A stretch of DNA of 64,000 nt from assembly GCF_013283745.1 (NCBI RefSeq), contig NZ_JABSTZ010000003.1, positions 372,001 to 436,000 of the forward strand, written 5' to 3'. Below, piece by piece: positions 9,583-17,960 of this stretch (positions are counted from its first letter, which is position 1; each line of letters opens with the position of its first letter). A program made the position numbers and the translations under genes. The notes under the pieces are model-generated. The model did not search any database, had not been told where the DNA came from, and worked only from the letters and a program-made list of their open reading frames with translations. This DNA comes from Aeromicrobium stalagmiti (GTDB lineage Bacteria; Actinomycetota; Actinomycetes; Propionibacteriales; Nocardioidaceae).

Positions 9583-11072
9583 GAGGTGCCGCCGATCAGC
9601 TCGACGAGCACCTCGCGGTCGTCGAACGGGTGCACGACGCCCTCGATCTCCTGGCCGCGCTCGTGCCCCTTGCCTGCCACGACGACCGTGTCGCCGAGGT
9701 GGGCCATCGCCACCGCGTGGGCGATCGCCTCACGGCGTCCGGGCACCTCGACCACGACGCCCGGCCCGGCGGTGGCGCCCTCGAGGACGGCTGCGCGGAT
9801 GGCTGCGGGCCTCTCGGTGCGCGGGTTGTCGTCGGTGACGATGACGACGTCGGCGTGGCGCGCGGCGATCTCACCCATCAGCGGGCGCTTGCCGTGGTCG
9901 CGGTCGCCACCGGCGCCGATGACGACGATCAACCGTCCGGCGGTCACCGGACGCAGGGCCGTGAGCACCGCCGAGACGGCATCGGGCTTGTGGGCGTAGT
10001 CGACGATCGCGGTGAACGCCTGGCCGGCCTCGACGCGCTCCATGCGACCCGGGACGCCCGTGCTCGCGGCGATGCCGGCCGCCAGCTCGACCGGGTCGTG
10101 ACCGGCGGTCGCCAGGGCCGCCATGACGGCCAACGCGTTGGACACGTTGAAGACCCCGGGCAGCGGCACGGACAGGTCGACCGCGAAGTCGTCGGGGCCG
10201 AGGACCTCCAGGTCGGTGCCGAGCCGGTGCGGTCGGATGTTGACGGCGCGCCAGTCGGCCGGGTTGCCGTCGGTGGAGAACGTCGTGACGGGCAACGGCG
10301 TGAGGTCGCGCAGACGGCGTCCGTGGGCGTCATCGATGTTGATGACGGCCTGCCGCGACCGTTCGGGCGTGAAGAGGGCGGCCTTGGCCAGGAAGTAGTC
10401 GTCGAGGTCGCGGTGGAAGTCGAGGTGGTCGCGGCCGAGGTTGAGGAACACCGCCACGTCGAACATGAACCCGTCGACGCGGCCCTGCACGAGGGCGTGG
10501 CTGGAGACCTCCATGGCGCAGAGCTCGACGTCCTCCTCGCGCATCACGGCGAACAGCGCCTGCAGCTGCGGCGCCTCGGGAGTCGTCAGCGTCGACGGCG
10601 CGGGCGTCTGACGGATGCGGGTGCCGATGGTGCCGACGACGGCCGAGCGCCGGTCACCGAGGGCGGCCTCCGCCAGGTAGGTCGTGGTGGTCTTGCCCTG
10701 CGTGCCGGTCACGCCGAGCGTCGTGAACGCCTCGCTGGGGTGGCCGTAGAACGTCGCGCTGAGCCCTGCGAGGCACGGGCGGGGTGCATCGACGACGACG
10801 GTGGGCAGCGTGTCGCCCACGAGCGCGGCACCGTCGGCGTCGGTCAGGACGGCCACCGCTCCTCGGTCGAGGGCCTGCTGCGCGAAGGACGCACCGTGGA
10901 CGTTGGCTCCGGGCAGCGCGGCGTAGAGATCGCCGGGGACGACGTGCGCCGTGTTGAGCGCGATGCCCGTGACCCGGACGTCGCCGGTCGACCTGGCGCC
11001 GACCTCGGCAGCCACCTCGGCAAGACTCCACCGAGGGGTTTCCCGAGGCCTGACCCGCATCTCATCCGTCAC
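9579..11072 (-). CDS. murE: UDP-MurNAc-L-Ala-D-Glu--diaminopimelate ligase MurE
   Basis: MurE adds the third stem residue. The 497-residue protein carries the ATP loop GVTGTQGKTTTTYLAE near residue 118 and, in the C-terminal domain, VTDDNPRTERPAAI. The DNPR motif is the signature of diaminopimelate-adding MurE rather than lysine-adding forms, so the wall is predicted to contain DAP (the LL or meso form cannot be told from sequence). The start is GTG at 11072. Unusually, 327 bp of repeat-rich sequence separates it from ftsI instead of the usual tight junction. Confidence 0.97.
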   Translation of the reverse strand: MTDEMRVRPRETPRWSLAEVAAEVGARSTGDVRVTGIALNTAHVVPGDLYAALPGANVHGASFAQQALDRGAVAVLTDADGAALVGDTLPTVVVDAPRPCLAGLSATFYGHPSEAFTTLGVTGTQGKTTTTYLAEAALGDRRSAVVGTIGTRIRQTPAPSTLTTPEAPQLQALFAVMREEDVELCAMEVSSHALVQGRVDGFMFDVAVFLNLGRDHLDFHRDLDDYFLAKAALFTPERSRQAVINIDDAHGRRLRDLTPLPVTTFSTDGNPADWRAVNIRPHRLGTDLEVLGPDDFAVDLSVPLPGVFNVSNALAVMAALATAGHDPVELAAGIAASTGVPGRMERVEAGQAFTAIVDYAHKPDAVSAVLTALRPVTAGRLIVVIGAGGDRDHGKRPLMGEIAARHADVVIVTDDNPRTERPAAIRAAVLEGATAGPGVVVEVPGRREAIAHAVAMAHLGDTVVVAGKGHERGQEIEGVVHPFDDREVLVELIGGTS

Positions 11073-11399
11073 CCAGCAACCCTATCCAAGACCGCCCCCA
11101 GCGCCCCACTCCCCCGCGAGCCCAGGCGCCCCCGTCAATCACCAGCCGTCTGTGCCGGCCCAGGGCCGAGCGAAGCGAGCCGAAGCACCCCCATCAAGCA
11201 CCAGCCCTCATTGCTGCCCCAAGGCCGAGCGAAGCAAGCCCAGGCGCCCCACCGAGCAGCCACTCCCGTGTGCCAACCCAAGGCCGAGCGAAGCGAGGCC
11301 AGGCGGCCGCACCGAGCGCCAGCGAGGTGCGGACAGGCGCGGGCCCCCGCGAGCGCAGCGAGCAGGGAAGCCCGCCCCGAGGCGGCGAAGCCGCCCCGC
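11073..11399. repeat. GC-rich repeat island between ftsI and murE
   Basis: This 327-bp stretch has no credible gene. It holds three copies of a unit with exactly 59-bp spacing, each centred on CCGAGCGAAGC (the GAG of the core begins at 11168, 11227 and 11286), followed nearer ftsI by the variants GAGCGCCAGCGAG and GAGCGCAGCGAGC. The end that abuts the ftsI stop reads, on the minus strand, GGCGGCTTCGCCGCC, a perfect stem with a C(UUCG)G tetraloop in RNA. A similar island lies at 24866-25166. Spurious frames run through it because it lacks stops. Confidence 0.8.
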
Positions 11400-13148
11400 C
11401 TACCAGGTCTGCGCGACCTTCGGGCTCTTCGAGCCGCTCGGGGCGACGCCGAAGCGCTCCAGCGCCATCGACATGATGTCGTGGAACACCGGCGCCGCGG
11501 TCGAGCCGCCGCCGGCGTTGCTGTACGGCTTGTCGAGCACGATGTAGGTGAGGAAGCGCGGGTTGTCGGCCGGGGCGAAGCCCATGAACGACACCGTGTT
11601 CTGGCCCCGGATGTAGCGGCCCGTGGTGGGGTCGACCCGCCACGCGGTGCCGGTCTTGCCCGCCACGCGGTAGCCCTTGATGGCCGCGGCCGGCGCGGTG
11701 CCGTCGGGGGCCGTCACGGCCTCCATCATCCGGGTGACGGTCGAGGCGGCGTCCTTGGAGACGATGCGCTTGCTCGCAGGCGACGTGACCGCGGTCTTCG
11801 TGCCGTCCTTGTCGACGGTCGAGGTGACGACCGACGGCTCGCACATCTTGCCGGCGTTGGCGATCGCGCCGACCGCGCGCATCATCTGCATCGCGGTGAC
11901 GGAGACGCCCTGGCCGAACGAGATCGTCGCGTGGTTGGCCTTGGTCCACTCCGACCCGTTGGTCAGGATGCCCTTGGACTCACCCGGCAGGTTTACGCCG
12001 GTCTTCTGCCCGAACCCGAACTTGCTGAAGTACTGGTACATCGTCTGGTCGCTCATCTGCTGGGCCGCGACGATCGTGCCGAGGTTGGACGAGAGCGCGA
12101 TGACGCCGGCCGCGGTCAGCTTGAGCGTGCCGTGCTGCCAGTAGTCACCGATCGGGAACCGGTCGATCGTCATCTTCGGCGGCACCACGATCGGGGTGTC
12201 GGCGGCGATCTTGCCCTGGTCGGCCAGCGCGGCCATCGTCACGGTCTTCATGACGCTGCCGGGCTCGTAGACGTTCTGCACCGCGCGCGAGACCGTGTTG
12301 GAGTCGTCCATGCCCGAGCGCTCGTCGGCGTTGAACGTCGGCGCCTGCGACATCTGCACGATCTGGCAGGTCTTGACGTCCATCGTGATCGCGAGGCCCC
12401 AGTCGGAGCTCGACGCCTGCACCGCGTCGGCCAGGCGCTGGTCGGCGTACCACTGCAGGTCGCGGTCGATCGTGGTCTGCACGTCGCGACCCGGCACCAT
12501 CTCGGTGACGGTGCTGTCGGCCATCGGGATGCGCTGACCGGTCGGCGAGACCTCGTAGGTGCTGGAGCCGTCGGTGCCCGTCAGCGTCTTGTCGAACTGC
12601 TGCTCGAGGCCGGCGACGCCCTTGCCGGCGCCGTTGGTGTAGCCCAGCAGGTTGGCCGCGAGCTTGCCGCCCGGGTAGGTGCGCAGCGTCTCCTTCTCGC
12701 TGAAGACGCCCGGAAGCCCCGCCTTGTCCAGCGCCGCGATCGCCTTGTCGGCCGTCCACTTCGGGAGGTCCTTGGCGAGGTAGACGTAGCGCGAGTCAGG
12801 CGTGCGCAGCTTGTCGATCGTGTCGAAGTAGTCGATCTCGTTGCCGAGCTTCTCGCGCAGGATGCGGGCGATCTGCGGCGCGTTGTCGACGGTCATCTTC
12901 GGGTCGGCCGTGAGGGTCAGTCCGTCGACGCTGGTCGCGAGCTCCTCGCCGTTGCGGTCGAGGATCGCGCCGCGCGGAGCCGGGTCGACCTTCTTCTGGG
13001 TGCCGGAGGCCACCGCCTGGGCGGCATAGGCGCTCGCGTCGAGCCCCTGGATCTGGAACAGGCGGGCCCCGAACAGGGCGAACACGACCAGGATGATCAC
13101 CAGGCACGCCCGCAGACGACGCCGCGTCAGGACCTGCGCGGCGTTCAC
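11400..13148 (-). CDS. ftsI: Class B penicillin-binding protein FtsI (PBP3-type)
   Basis: FtsI is the septal transpeptidase that cross-links new wall made by FtsW. The 582-residue protein has a short cytoplasmic N-terminus, one membrane anchor (about residues 14-32), the PBP dimerisation domain from about residue 55 (APRGAILDRNGEELATS) and a transpeptidase domain with the SxxK motif in EPGSVMKTVT, SxN in ALSSNLGT, and KTG in AGKTGTAWRV. No PASTA repeats follow. The GTG start overlaps the ftsL stop (GTGA). The stop codon lies against a UUCG hairpin in the repeat island downstream. Confidence 0.96.
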   Translation of the reverse strand: MNAAQVLTRRRLRACLVIILVVFALFGARLFQIQGLDASAYAAQAVASGTQKKVDPAPRGAILDRNGEELATSVDGLTLTADPKMTVDNAPQIARILREKLGNEIDYFDTIDKLRTPDSRYVYLAKDLPKWTADKAIAALDKAGLPGVFSEKETLRTYPGGKLAANLLGYTNGAGKGVAGLEQQFDKTLTGTDGSSTYEVSPTGQRIPMADSTVTEMVPGRDVQTTIDRDLQWYADQRLADAVQASSSDWGLAITMDVKTCQIVQMSQAPTFNADERSGMDDSNTVSRAVQNVYEPGSVMKTVTMAALADQGKIAADTPIVVPPKMTIDRFPIGDYWQHGTLKLTAAGVIALSSNLGTIVAAQQMSDQTMYQYFSKFGFGQKTGVNLPGESKGILTNGSEWTKANHATISFGQGVSVTAMQMMRAVGAIANAGKMCEPSVVTSTVDKDGTKTAVTSPASKRIVSKDAASTVTRMMEAVTAPDGTAPAAAIKGYRVAGKTGTAWRVDPTTGRYIRGQNTVSFMGFAPADNPRFLTYIVLDKPYSNAGGGSTAAPVFHDIMSMALERFGVAPSGSKSPKVAQTW

Positions 13149-13570
13149 GGCGTCACCCGGGTGATGTTGCTGCCGGCGACGGCGGCCTCGGGCTTGCCGA
13201 GCACCTTGCCGTCCGCCAGCCGCAGGAACGCGGGGTTGGCGTTGGGGACCATGCCGATCGCGAGGGCCTCACGCGCGACGTTGGCGGGGCTCTGGAGGCG
13301 GTCGACCTCGCGCGACAGCGCCTGCTGCTGGGTCTGCAGCGAGGTCGCCTGGCTCTGCAGCCGTGCGGCCTCGAACGACTGGGCCTGCAGCACGGTGCTC
13401 ATGACGATGAGCCCCACGAGGCCGATCGAGAGCACCGTGAGGACCACGACGACGAATGGCGCCTTGCGCGCCCGGCTGCGGACCGGCCGCACCAGTCGCA
13501 GCCCGACGGCCTTCGCATCCTCGATCCGGCTCGGGACCGGGGCGAACGCACGGGACAGTTGCGAGCTCAT
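13145..13570 (-). CDS. ftsL: FtsL-like septum formation protein
   Basis: A 141-residue bitopic protein sits where actinobacteria encode FtsL. It has a basic cytoplasmic N-terminus (RPVRSRARK), one membrane helix at about 39-60 ([20 protein letters not shown]), then a short heptad-rich coiled coil ([19 protein letters not shown]) and the conserved-looking end of the zipper ([15 protein letters not shown]). FtsL pairs with the FtsB-like protein DivIC to activate FtsW/FtsI. Identification rests on topology and position, since FtsL sequences diverge strongly. It overlaps rsmH upstream (ATGA) and ftsI downstream by 4 bp each. Confidence 0.85.
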   Translation of the reverse strand: MSSQLSRAFAPVPSRIEDAKAVGLRLVRPVRSRARKAPFVVVVLTVLSIGLVGLIVMSTVLQAQSFEAARLQSQATSLQTQQQALSREVDRLQSPANVAREALAIGMVPNANPAFLRLADGKVLGKPEAAVAGSNITRVTP

Positions 13571-14517
13571 GCTGCGTTCCTCTCCACCACACGGAGCCGC
13601 ACCGAACGGGCGCGGGAGTTGTCGTCGATCTCTGACTCGGTCGCCATCTCGGCGCCGCGGGTCACGAGGCGGTACTTCGCCTCGTGGCCCTCGGGCACGA
13701 ACGGCAGGTCGCGCGGCACGTCGGTCGTGGTGACCTCGGTGAACGCACGCTTGGTGATGCGGTCCTCCAGGGAGTGGTAGGCCAAGACGACTACCCGTCC
13801 CCCGGGAGCAAGGACGTCGAGGGCGTCGGGCAGGGCCCGCCGGTAGACGCCGAGCTCGTCGTTGACCTCGATGCGCAGCGCCTGGAACGTCCGCTTGGCC
13901 GGGTTGCCGCCGGTGCGTCGCGCCGCCTGCGGGATGGAGTCCCGGATCAGGTCGACGAGCCGTGCGCTGGTGGTGAACGGCTCCTTGGCACGCTCGGCCA
14001 CGACCGCGTCGGCGATGCGCTTGGCGAACTTCTCCTCGCCGTACTCGCGCAGCACCTTGGCGAGGTCGCGCGCCTCGTACGTGTTGAGGATGCCGGCTGC
14101 CGTCAGCTCGTCCTCGGGGTTCATGCGCATGTCCAGCGGCGCGTCCTGGGCGTAGGCGAAGCCGCGGTCAGCCAGGTCCAGCTGCATCGACGAGACGCCG
14201 AGGTCGAACAGGACGCCCGACACGGTGGAGAAGCCGGCGTCACGGACGACGTCGGCGATCTCGTCGTAGACGGCGTGCGCGTAGGTGACCCGGTCACCGA
14301 AGCCGGCGAGCCGGGTGCGGGCCCGGTCGAGCGCCTCGGGATCGCGGTCGATGCCGATGACGTGGAGGTCGGCGAAACGGTTGAGCATCGCCTCGGTGTG
14401 ACCGCCGAGGCCCAGGGTCGCGTCGACGACGACGGGGCGGTCGACGGCGACAGCGGGGGCCAGCAGGTCGAGCACGCGATCGAGGAGCACCGGGACGTGG
14501 CTCGCGGCGGCACTCAC
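13567..14517 (-). CDS. rsmH: 16S rRNA (cytosine-1402 N4) methyltransferase RsmH
   Basis: RsmH (MraW) methylates N4 of C1402 in 16S rRNA and is almost always the second conserved dcw gene. The 316-residue product begins [18 protein letters not shown] after a GTG and shows the SAM-binding [30 protein letters not shown] and [14 protein letters not shown] blocks, ending with the [16 protein letters not shown] motif. The GTG at 14517 overlaps the stop of a 42-codon reading frame upstream (GTGA), which supports this start over longer options. Confidence 0.97.
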   Translation of the reverse strand: MSAAASHVPVLLDRVLDLLAPAVAVDRPVVVDATLGLGGHTEAMLNRFADLHVIGIDRDPEALDRARTRLAGFGDRVTYAHAVYDEIADVVRDAGFSTVSGVLFDLGVSSMQLDLADRGFAYAQDAPLDMRMNPEDELTAAGILNTYEARDLAKVLREYGEEKFAKRIADAVVAERAKEPFTTSARLVDLIRDSIPQAARRTGGNPAKRTFQALRIEVNDELGVYRRALPDALDVLAPGGRVVVLAYHSLEDRITKRAFTEVTTTDVPRDLPFVPEGHEAKYRLVTRGAEMATESEIDDNSRARSVRLRVVERNAA

Positions 14518-14642
14518 AACAGGCCCAGACCGATCGAGATGACGGTGGCCAGGACGATCGACGAGCCGAGGCTGAACGCCATGAGCCGGACGCCGTCGGC
14601 CACCTCGTGGCGTACGCGGCGCGTGCTCTCGTCGACCCTCAT
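14514..14642 (-). CDS. Small membrane protein encoded between mraZ and rsmH
   Basis: A 42-codon ORF starts at ATG 14642 ([20 protein letters not shown]) and ends at a TGA that overlaps the rsmH GTG by 4 bp. The first 20 residues are charged and the last 22 form one strongly hydrophobic segment ([20 protein letters not shown]), so the product should be a tail-anchored or single-span membrane peptide. An AGGA/GAGGG stretch precedes the ATG. The overlap matches the rest of the operon, a strong sign that it is translated. I do not recognise a named family. It could be a divisome micro-protein or just a coupling leader for rsmH. Confidence 0.7.
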   Translation of the reverse strand: MRVDESTRRVRHEVADGVRLMAFSLGSSIVLATVISIGLGLL

Positions 14643-14708
14643 GTCCCTCGTCCTGTTCGTGTGATGTGCCCGGCTGGTGCTCCTGGAGCCAGATCCGCGA
14701 CCGCTGGG

Positions 14709-14734
14709 TCTGACACCGGGGAAGTGATGTCAGA
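14709..14734 (-). other. Inverted repeat in mraZ-rsmH intergenic stretch
   Basis: A perfect 7-bp inverted repeat, TCTGACA and TGTCAGA, flanks a 12-nt loop in the 124-bp gap between mraZ and the micro-ORF. It could be a weak attenuating hairpin or a protein-binding dyad. No U-tract follows it. Confidence 0.4.
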
Positions 14735-14766
14735 ACCACGCGGGCGCAGATCTCGCCCCACGAACG

Positions 14767-15216
14767 TCAGAAGATCCCGGGCATCACTTCTTCCGACATG
14801 TCCGCGAACGGACCCTCTTGGGAGGACTCGAACTCGGCCCAGCGGCCGGAGTCCCAGATCTCGATGCGGTCCATCGCACCGACGACCGTGCACTCCTTGT
14901 CGAGCTGCGCCCAGGTGCGCAGGACGGCCGGGACGGAGATGCGGCCCTGCTTGTCCGGAACCTCCGACGAGGCGCCGGAGAAGAACATCCGGTTGAAGTT
15001 GCGGGCCGCCTGGTTGGTGAAGGGCGTGTTGCGGATGCGGTCGGTGAAGGCGTTGAAGGCCTCGGTCGTCCATCCGTAGATGCAGTTCTCCTGGCCACGG
15101 GTGAGGACGATGCCGGTCTCGAGGCGCGGGCGGAACTTGGCCGGGAGGAAGAGCCGGCCCTTGTCGTCGAGGCGAGGGGTGTAGGTGCCGAAGAAGTTGG
15201 ACACATCCGGGTTCAC
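14767..15216 (-). CDS. mraZ: Transcriptional regulator MraZ
   Basis: MraZ is an AbrB-fold, ring-forming DNA-binding protein that regulates the dcw operon from its first gene. The 149-residue product has the two SpoVT-AbrB-like halves, FFGTYTPRLDDKGRLFLPAK at the N-terminus and GRISVPAVLRTWAQL near residue 90. The GTG start at 15216 is chosen because GAGGAGG lies 6 nt upstream; a longer frame to 15255 would bury this site. The direct repeats just upstream are the expected autoregulatory target. Confidence 0.93.
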   Translation of the reverse strand: MNPDVSNFFGTYTPRLDDKGRLFLPAKFRPRLETGIVLTRGQENCIYGWTTEAFNAFTDRIRNTPFTNQAARNFNRMFFSGASSEVPDKQGRISVPAVLRTWAQLDKECTVVGAMDRIEIWDSGRWAEFESSQEGPFADMSEEVMPGIF

Positions 15217-15240
15217 CTCGCTCCTCCTCGTTGACGGCCA

Positions 15241-15280
15241 TGCGCTCCATTTCACACCACCTTACTCCACTCTCCCCCAC
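15241..15280 (-). promoter_or_regulatory. MraZ box: four 10-bp direct repeats
   Basis: On the minus strand the sequence reads GTGGGGGAGA, GTGGAGTAAG, GTGGTGTGAA, ATGGAGCGCA: four decamers each starting (G/A)TGG, one helical turn apart, ending 24 bp before the mraZ start codon. Phased GTGG-type repeats upstream of mraZ are the established operator architecture for MraZ autoregulation in several bacteria. The fourth copy is degenerate. Confidence 0.8.
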
Positions 15281-15365
15281 AATGCACACATTTCCGGCAC
15301 GTTTTCGGGCATGCAGAACAGCGCCCTCCACGCGGTGGAGGACGCTGAAAAGCCCGTCAGGGCAA

Positions 15366-15391
15366 AGAAAAACCGCCCCCGAGGGGGCGGT
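15366..15391 (-). terminator. Rho-independent terminator after DUF3040 gene
   Basis: On the minus strand ACCGCCCCC-TC-GGGGGCGGT is followed by TTTTTCTTTG. This is a strong GC stem with a U-tract placed about 50 bp past the stop of the DUF3040 gene, insulating it from the mraZ promoter. Confidence 0.85.
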
Positions 15392-15439
15392 CAGTGGCGA
15401 GGTGGGGGGAAGTGGAGCGGATATCGCCTCCGGTGGGGC

Positions 15440-15850
15440 CTAGAGCTCGTCCCCGTCGCGGCGGCGCTGCCAGCGCTCCTCCATGCGGTCGACGAACGAG
15501 CCCGACGACTTGTTGCTCTGTCGGCCGGGCCGACCGCCTCGGCCGGACTGCGCCGAGGCACCGTCCTCGTCGCGGCCACCGATGCCGCGCTTCCAGGCGT
15601 TGGTGAACAGGTAGGCGGAGGCGAGCATCGCCACGAAGCCGACGACGCCGAGCCAGGTCATCTTGCTCACGGCGCCACCGAACATGATGACGAGGCCACC
15701 GATGAAGCCCAGGACGGCGAGCAGTGCGACACGGCGGTTGCGCGCCATGAACTTCGACCCGCGCAGGGTCGACGCGAAGTCCGGGTCCTCTGCTGCCAGC
15801 GACTGCTCGAGCTGGTGGAGCAGGCGGGCTTCTTCGTCAGAGAGTGGCAC
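15440..15850 (-). CDS. DUF3040 family membrane protein
   Basis: The 136-residue protein starts MPLSDEEARLLHQLEQSLAA, the typical opening of the actinobacterial DUF3040 family, followed by two adjacent membrane segments (about 42-60 and 65-84) and a Gly/Arg/Ser-rich basic tail. The function of the family is unknown. It commonly lies immediately upstream of mraZ in actinomycetes, as here, with its own terminator. It follows the methyltransferase gene by 1 bp and is probably co-transcribed with it. Confidence 0.85.
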   Translation of the reverse strand: MPLSDEEARLLHQLEQSLAAEDPDFASTLRGSKFMARNRRVALLAVLGFIGGLVIMFGGAVSKMTWLGVVGFVAMLASAYLFTNAWKRGIGGRDEDGASAQSGRGGRPGRQSNKSSGSFVDRMEERWQRRRDGDEL

Positions 15851-15851
15851 T

Positions 15852-16616
15852 CTAGCCTCCTGGATTCGGTGGTGCTGGTGACAAGTCTAGGCGGGCGATC
15901 GACTGCAGACCAGCGGAAAGTCCTGAGAACTCCGGCGACGTCCGCACCACGCGCTCCAGGGCGTACAGCGCGTCGCGTGCACCGGGCTCGGTGTCGACGA
16001 TCGCACTGGGCACCAGATCGGCGAACACCCGCAGGCCGTTGGCCGCCACGGGCACGAATCCGCCCCCCACCAGCAGGGCCTCGAGCTCGCTCGGCACGAA
16101 CCGCCGCGGGCCCATGGTGCGCAGGTCCCAGTCGTCGGCCGACCGGCCCAGCAGCGTCTGCGCCGTGACGAAGTCGCCTGCCAGGGCGCGTGCGGCGACG
16201 GCCGCGTTGCGGCCCGACACGACGACGCTGACGTGACCGCCTGCCCGCAGCACGGTCGCGACCGTGGAGAGGGCGAAGGCCGGGTCGTCGACGTGCTCGA
16301 GGACCCCGTGACACACGACCAGGTCGAACGACCCCGGAGCCACGTGGTCGAGCAGATCGGCAGCATCGCCCTGGATCCCTCTGACGGGGTCGACGAGGCC
16401 GGCCTCGACGCCGCGTCGGTGCAGCGAGGCCAGGGCGTCGGGGCTGGGGTCGACGACGGTGACCCGGTGTCCCAGCTGCGCAAGCCGCACGGCGTCACCA
16501 CCGGTGCCGCCCCCGAGGTCGAGGACGTCGAGCAGGTCGCCCGCACCCGCGATCTCGACCGCGTCGACGACTGCCTGCCACATCAGCTCGGAGCGGACCG
16601 GACCCATGGCGACCAC
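15852..16616 (-). CDS. Class I SAM-dependent methyltransferase
   Basis: The 254-residue protein has a Rossmann-type SAM-binding core: DLLDVLDLGGGTGGDAVRLA (motif I, near residue 30), VTVVDPSPDALASL (motif II) and DLVVCHGVLEHVDDP (motif IV). It resembles the small-molecule UbiE/BioC-like class, but the substrate cannot be inferred. The start is uncertain: GTG at 16616 or ATG at 16607 (MGPVRSELMWQAVVDA), with no clear Shine-Dalgarno for either. It is divergent from the FAD oxidoreductase gene. Confidence 0.85.
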   Translation of the reverse strand: MVAMGPVRSELMWQAVVDAVEIAGAGDLLDVLDLGGGTGGDAVRLAQLGHRVTVVDPSPDALASLHRRGVEAGLVDPVRGIQGDAADLLDHVAPGSFDLVVCHGVLEHVDDPAFALSTVATVLRAGGHVSVVVSGRNAAVAARALAGDFVTAQTLLGRSADDWDLRTMGPRRFVPSELEALLVGGGFVPVAANGLRVFADLVPSAIVDTEPGARDALYALERVVRTSPEFSGLSAGLQSIARLDLSPAPPNPGG

Positions 16617-16699
16617 TGTGCCACAGCGCTGGCTGCCGCCCTCGACGCAGGGGCCGGTGTGGTGGCCGGACGGCGTGCGGCACCGCGTAGTCTGCGCGC

Positions 16700-17956
16700 A
16701 TGGCGAACGTCGTGGTCGTGGGTGGCGGTTTCGCCGGGCTCACCGCCGCCGCGCGCCTCGCCAAGCTGCGCCACGACGTCACGCTGCTCGAGGCGGGCGA
16801 CCGACTCGGCGGTCGGCTGCACGGTCACACCGTCAATGGTCAGGCGTGGCAGATCGAGCTCGACACCGTCTCGTTGCCCGGGGTCTTCCGCGACCTGTTC
16901 CGCAAGTCCGGCCGGCCGCTCGAGCGGGTCCTCGACTTCACCAAGACCGAAGGCCGACGCCACGTCTTCAAGGACGGCTCGGTCCTCGACCTGCCGCTCG
17001 GCAACCGGGGCGACCAGCACGAGGCCGTCTCGGCCCTGCTCGGCGAGGACGAGTGGTCGCCGTGGGTCGACCGCTTCGCCGAGCCCTGGGACGTCATCCG
17101 GCGCATGGCCCTCGACCAGGTCTTCCCCGGCAAGCCTGCCGTCGACCGCTCGGTCCGCCGGATGCTGAAGCCACGCCGGACGATCCAGGCGCTCGATCGC
17201 GACTTCGCCGACGAGCGCCTCGCCAAGATCGTCCTCGACCCCGTCCGCCTGGCCGGGCAGGACTGGCGCGCCACCCCGGCCTTTGCGGCGGTCACGCACT
17301 ACGTCGAGCGGTCCTTCGGCCGCTGGCGCTTCGACGGTGGCCTCCCTGCCCTGGCCGACGCCCTCGAGAAGCGGCTCGCGGAGCGGAAGGTCACGGTCCA
17401 GCTGGGCGAGTCGGCCCACGAGCTGGTGCGCGACGGCGGGCGCGTGACCGGGGTCGTGACCGACCGGCGCACCGTGCCGGCCGACGTCGTCGTGTGGGCA
17501 GCCCCCACCTGGCCCGCTCCCCTGCCACCGCCCCGGGCGCTCCCGGTCATCCCCGCGTCTCGGACGCTGGTGACCCTGTCGCCCGAGGCTCCGGCGCTCG
17601 CGGACGAGGTGCTGGTGCACGCGAACCCGCCGATCCGCCTGTGGTCGAACGGCGGGGGCCGGTGGACGCTCGAGCACCGCAGCGGCGAGGACCCGCTCCA
17701 CGCCCTCGTCCGGTTCGGCATCGACCTGCGCCCGTTCGTGGTCGACCGGATCGACCTCACGCCGAGCGACCTGGTCGTGCTCGGCCACTGGGGCTGGGTC
17801 TGGAACACCTGGACGACCGCCTTCGACCTGCCGGGCGTCGCGCCGTCGGGCGGCCTCTACTTCGCAGGCGCGCACGCCCACCCCGGCGGGACGCTCGAGG
17901 CGATCGGCATGGCGACCGCGGCGATCGCCGCCGACGTCGGCCCTGCTCCCCGCTAG
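16700..17956 (+). CDS. FAD-dependent amine oxidase/phytoene desaturase-type oxidoreductase
   Basis: The 418-residue flavoprotein begins with a dinucleotide-binding fold, VVVVGGGFAGLTAAARLAKL, followed by LLEAGDRLGGRLHGH, the GG-doublet motif of amine oxidases and carotenoid desaturases. The C-terminus has GLYFAGAHAHPGGTLEAIGM, the FAD-binding end motif of the family. Substrate unknown; a redox step on an isoprenoid or amine is plausible because a polyprenyl synthetase gene lies nearby. The ATG is preceded by TAGTCT at 16688 with a 6-nt spacer, so the mRNA is probably leaderless. Confidence 0.85.
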   Translation: MANVVVVGGGFAGLTAAARLAKLRHDVTLLEAGDRLGGRLHGHTVNGQAWQIELDTVSLPGVFRDLFRKSGRPLERVLDFTKTEGRRHVFKDGSVLDLPLGNRGDQHEAVSALLGEDEWSPWVDRFAEPWDVIRRMALDQVFPGKPAVDRSVRRMLKPRRTIQALDRDFADERLAKIVLDPVRLAGQDWRATPAFAAVTHYVERSFGRWRFDGGLPALADALEKRLAERKVTVQLGESAHELVRDGGRVTGVVTDRRTVPADVVVWAAPTWPAPLPPPRALPVIPASRTLVTLSPEAPALADEVLVHANPPIRLWSNGGGRWTLEHRSGEDPLHALVRFGIDLRPFVVDRIDLTPSDLVVLGHWGWVWNTWTTAFDLPGVAPSGGLYFAGAHAHPGGTLEAIGMATAAIAADVGPAPR

Positions 17957-17960
17957 AGGG

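Noticed and set aside
11073..11399. CRISPR array between ftsI and murE
   Set aside because: The repeated core is short and degenerate, the spacers are themselves similar, and there are no cas genes nearby.
9630..13733. A 1367-codon plus-strand frame opposite murE, ftsI and ftsL
   Set aside because: It lies wholly antisense to well-identified genes and has an Arg/Val/Gly/Asp composition typical of out-of-frame GC-rich DNA.
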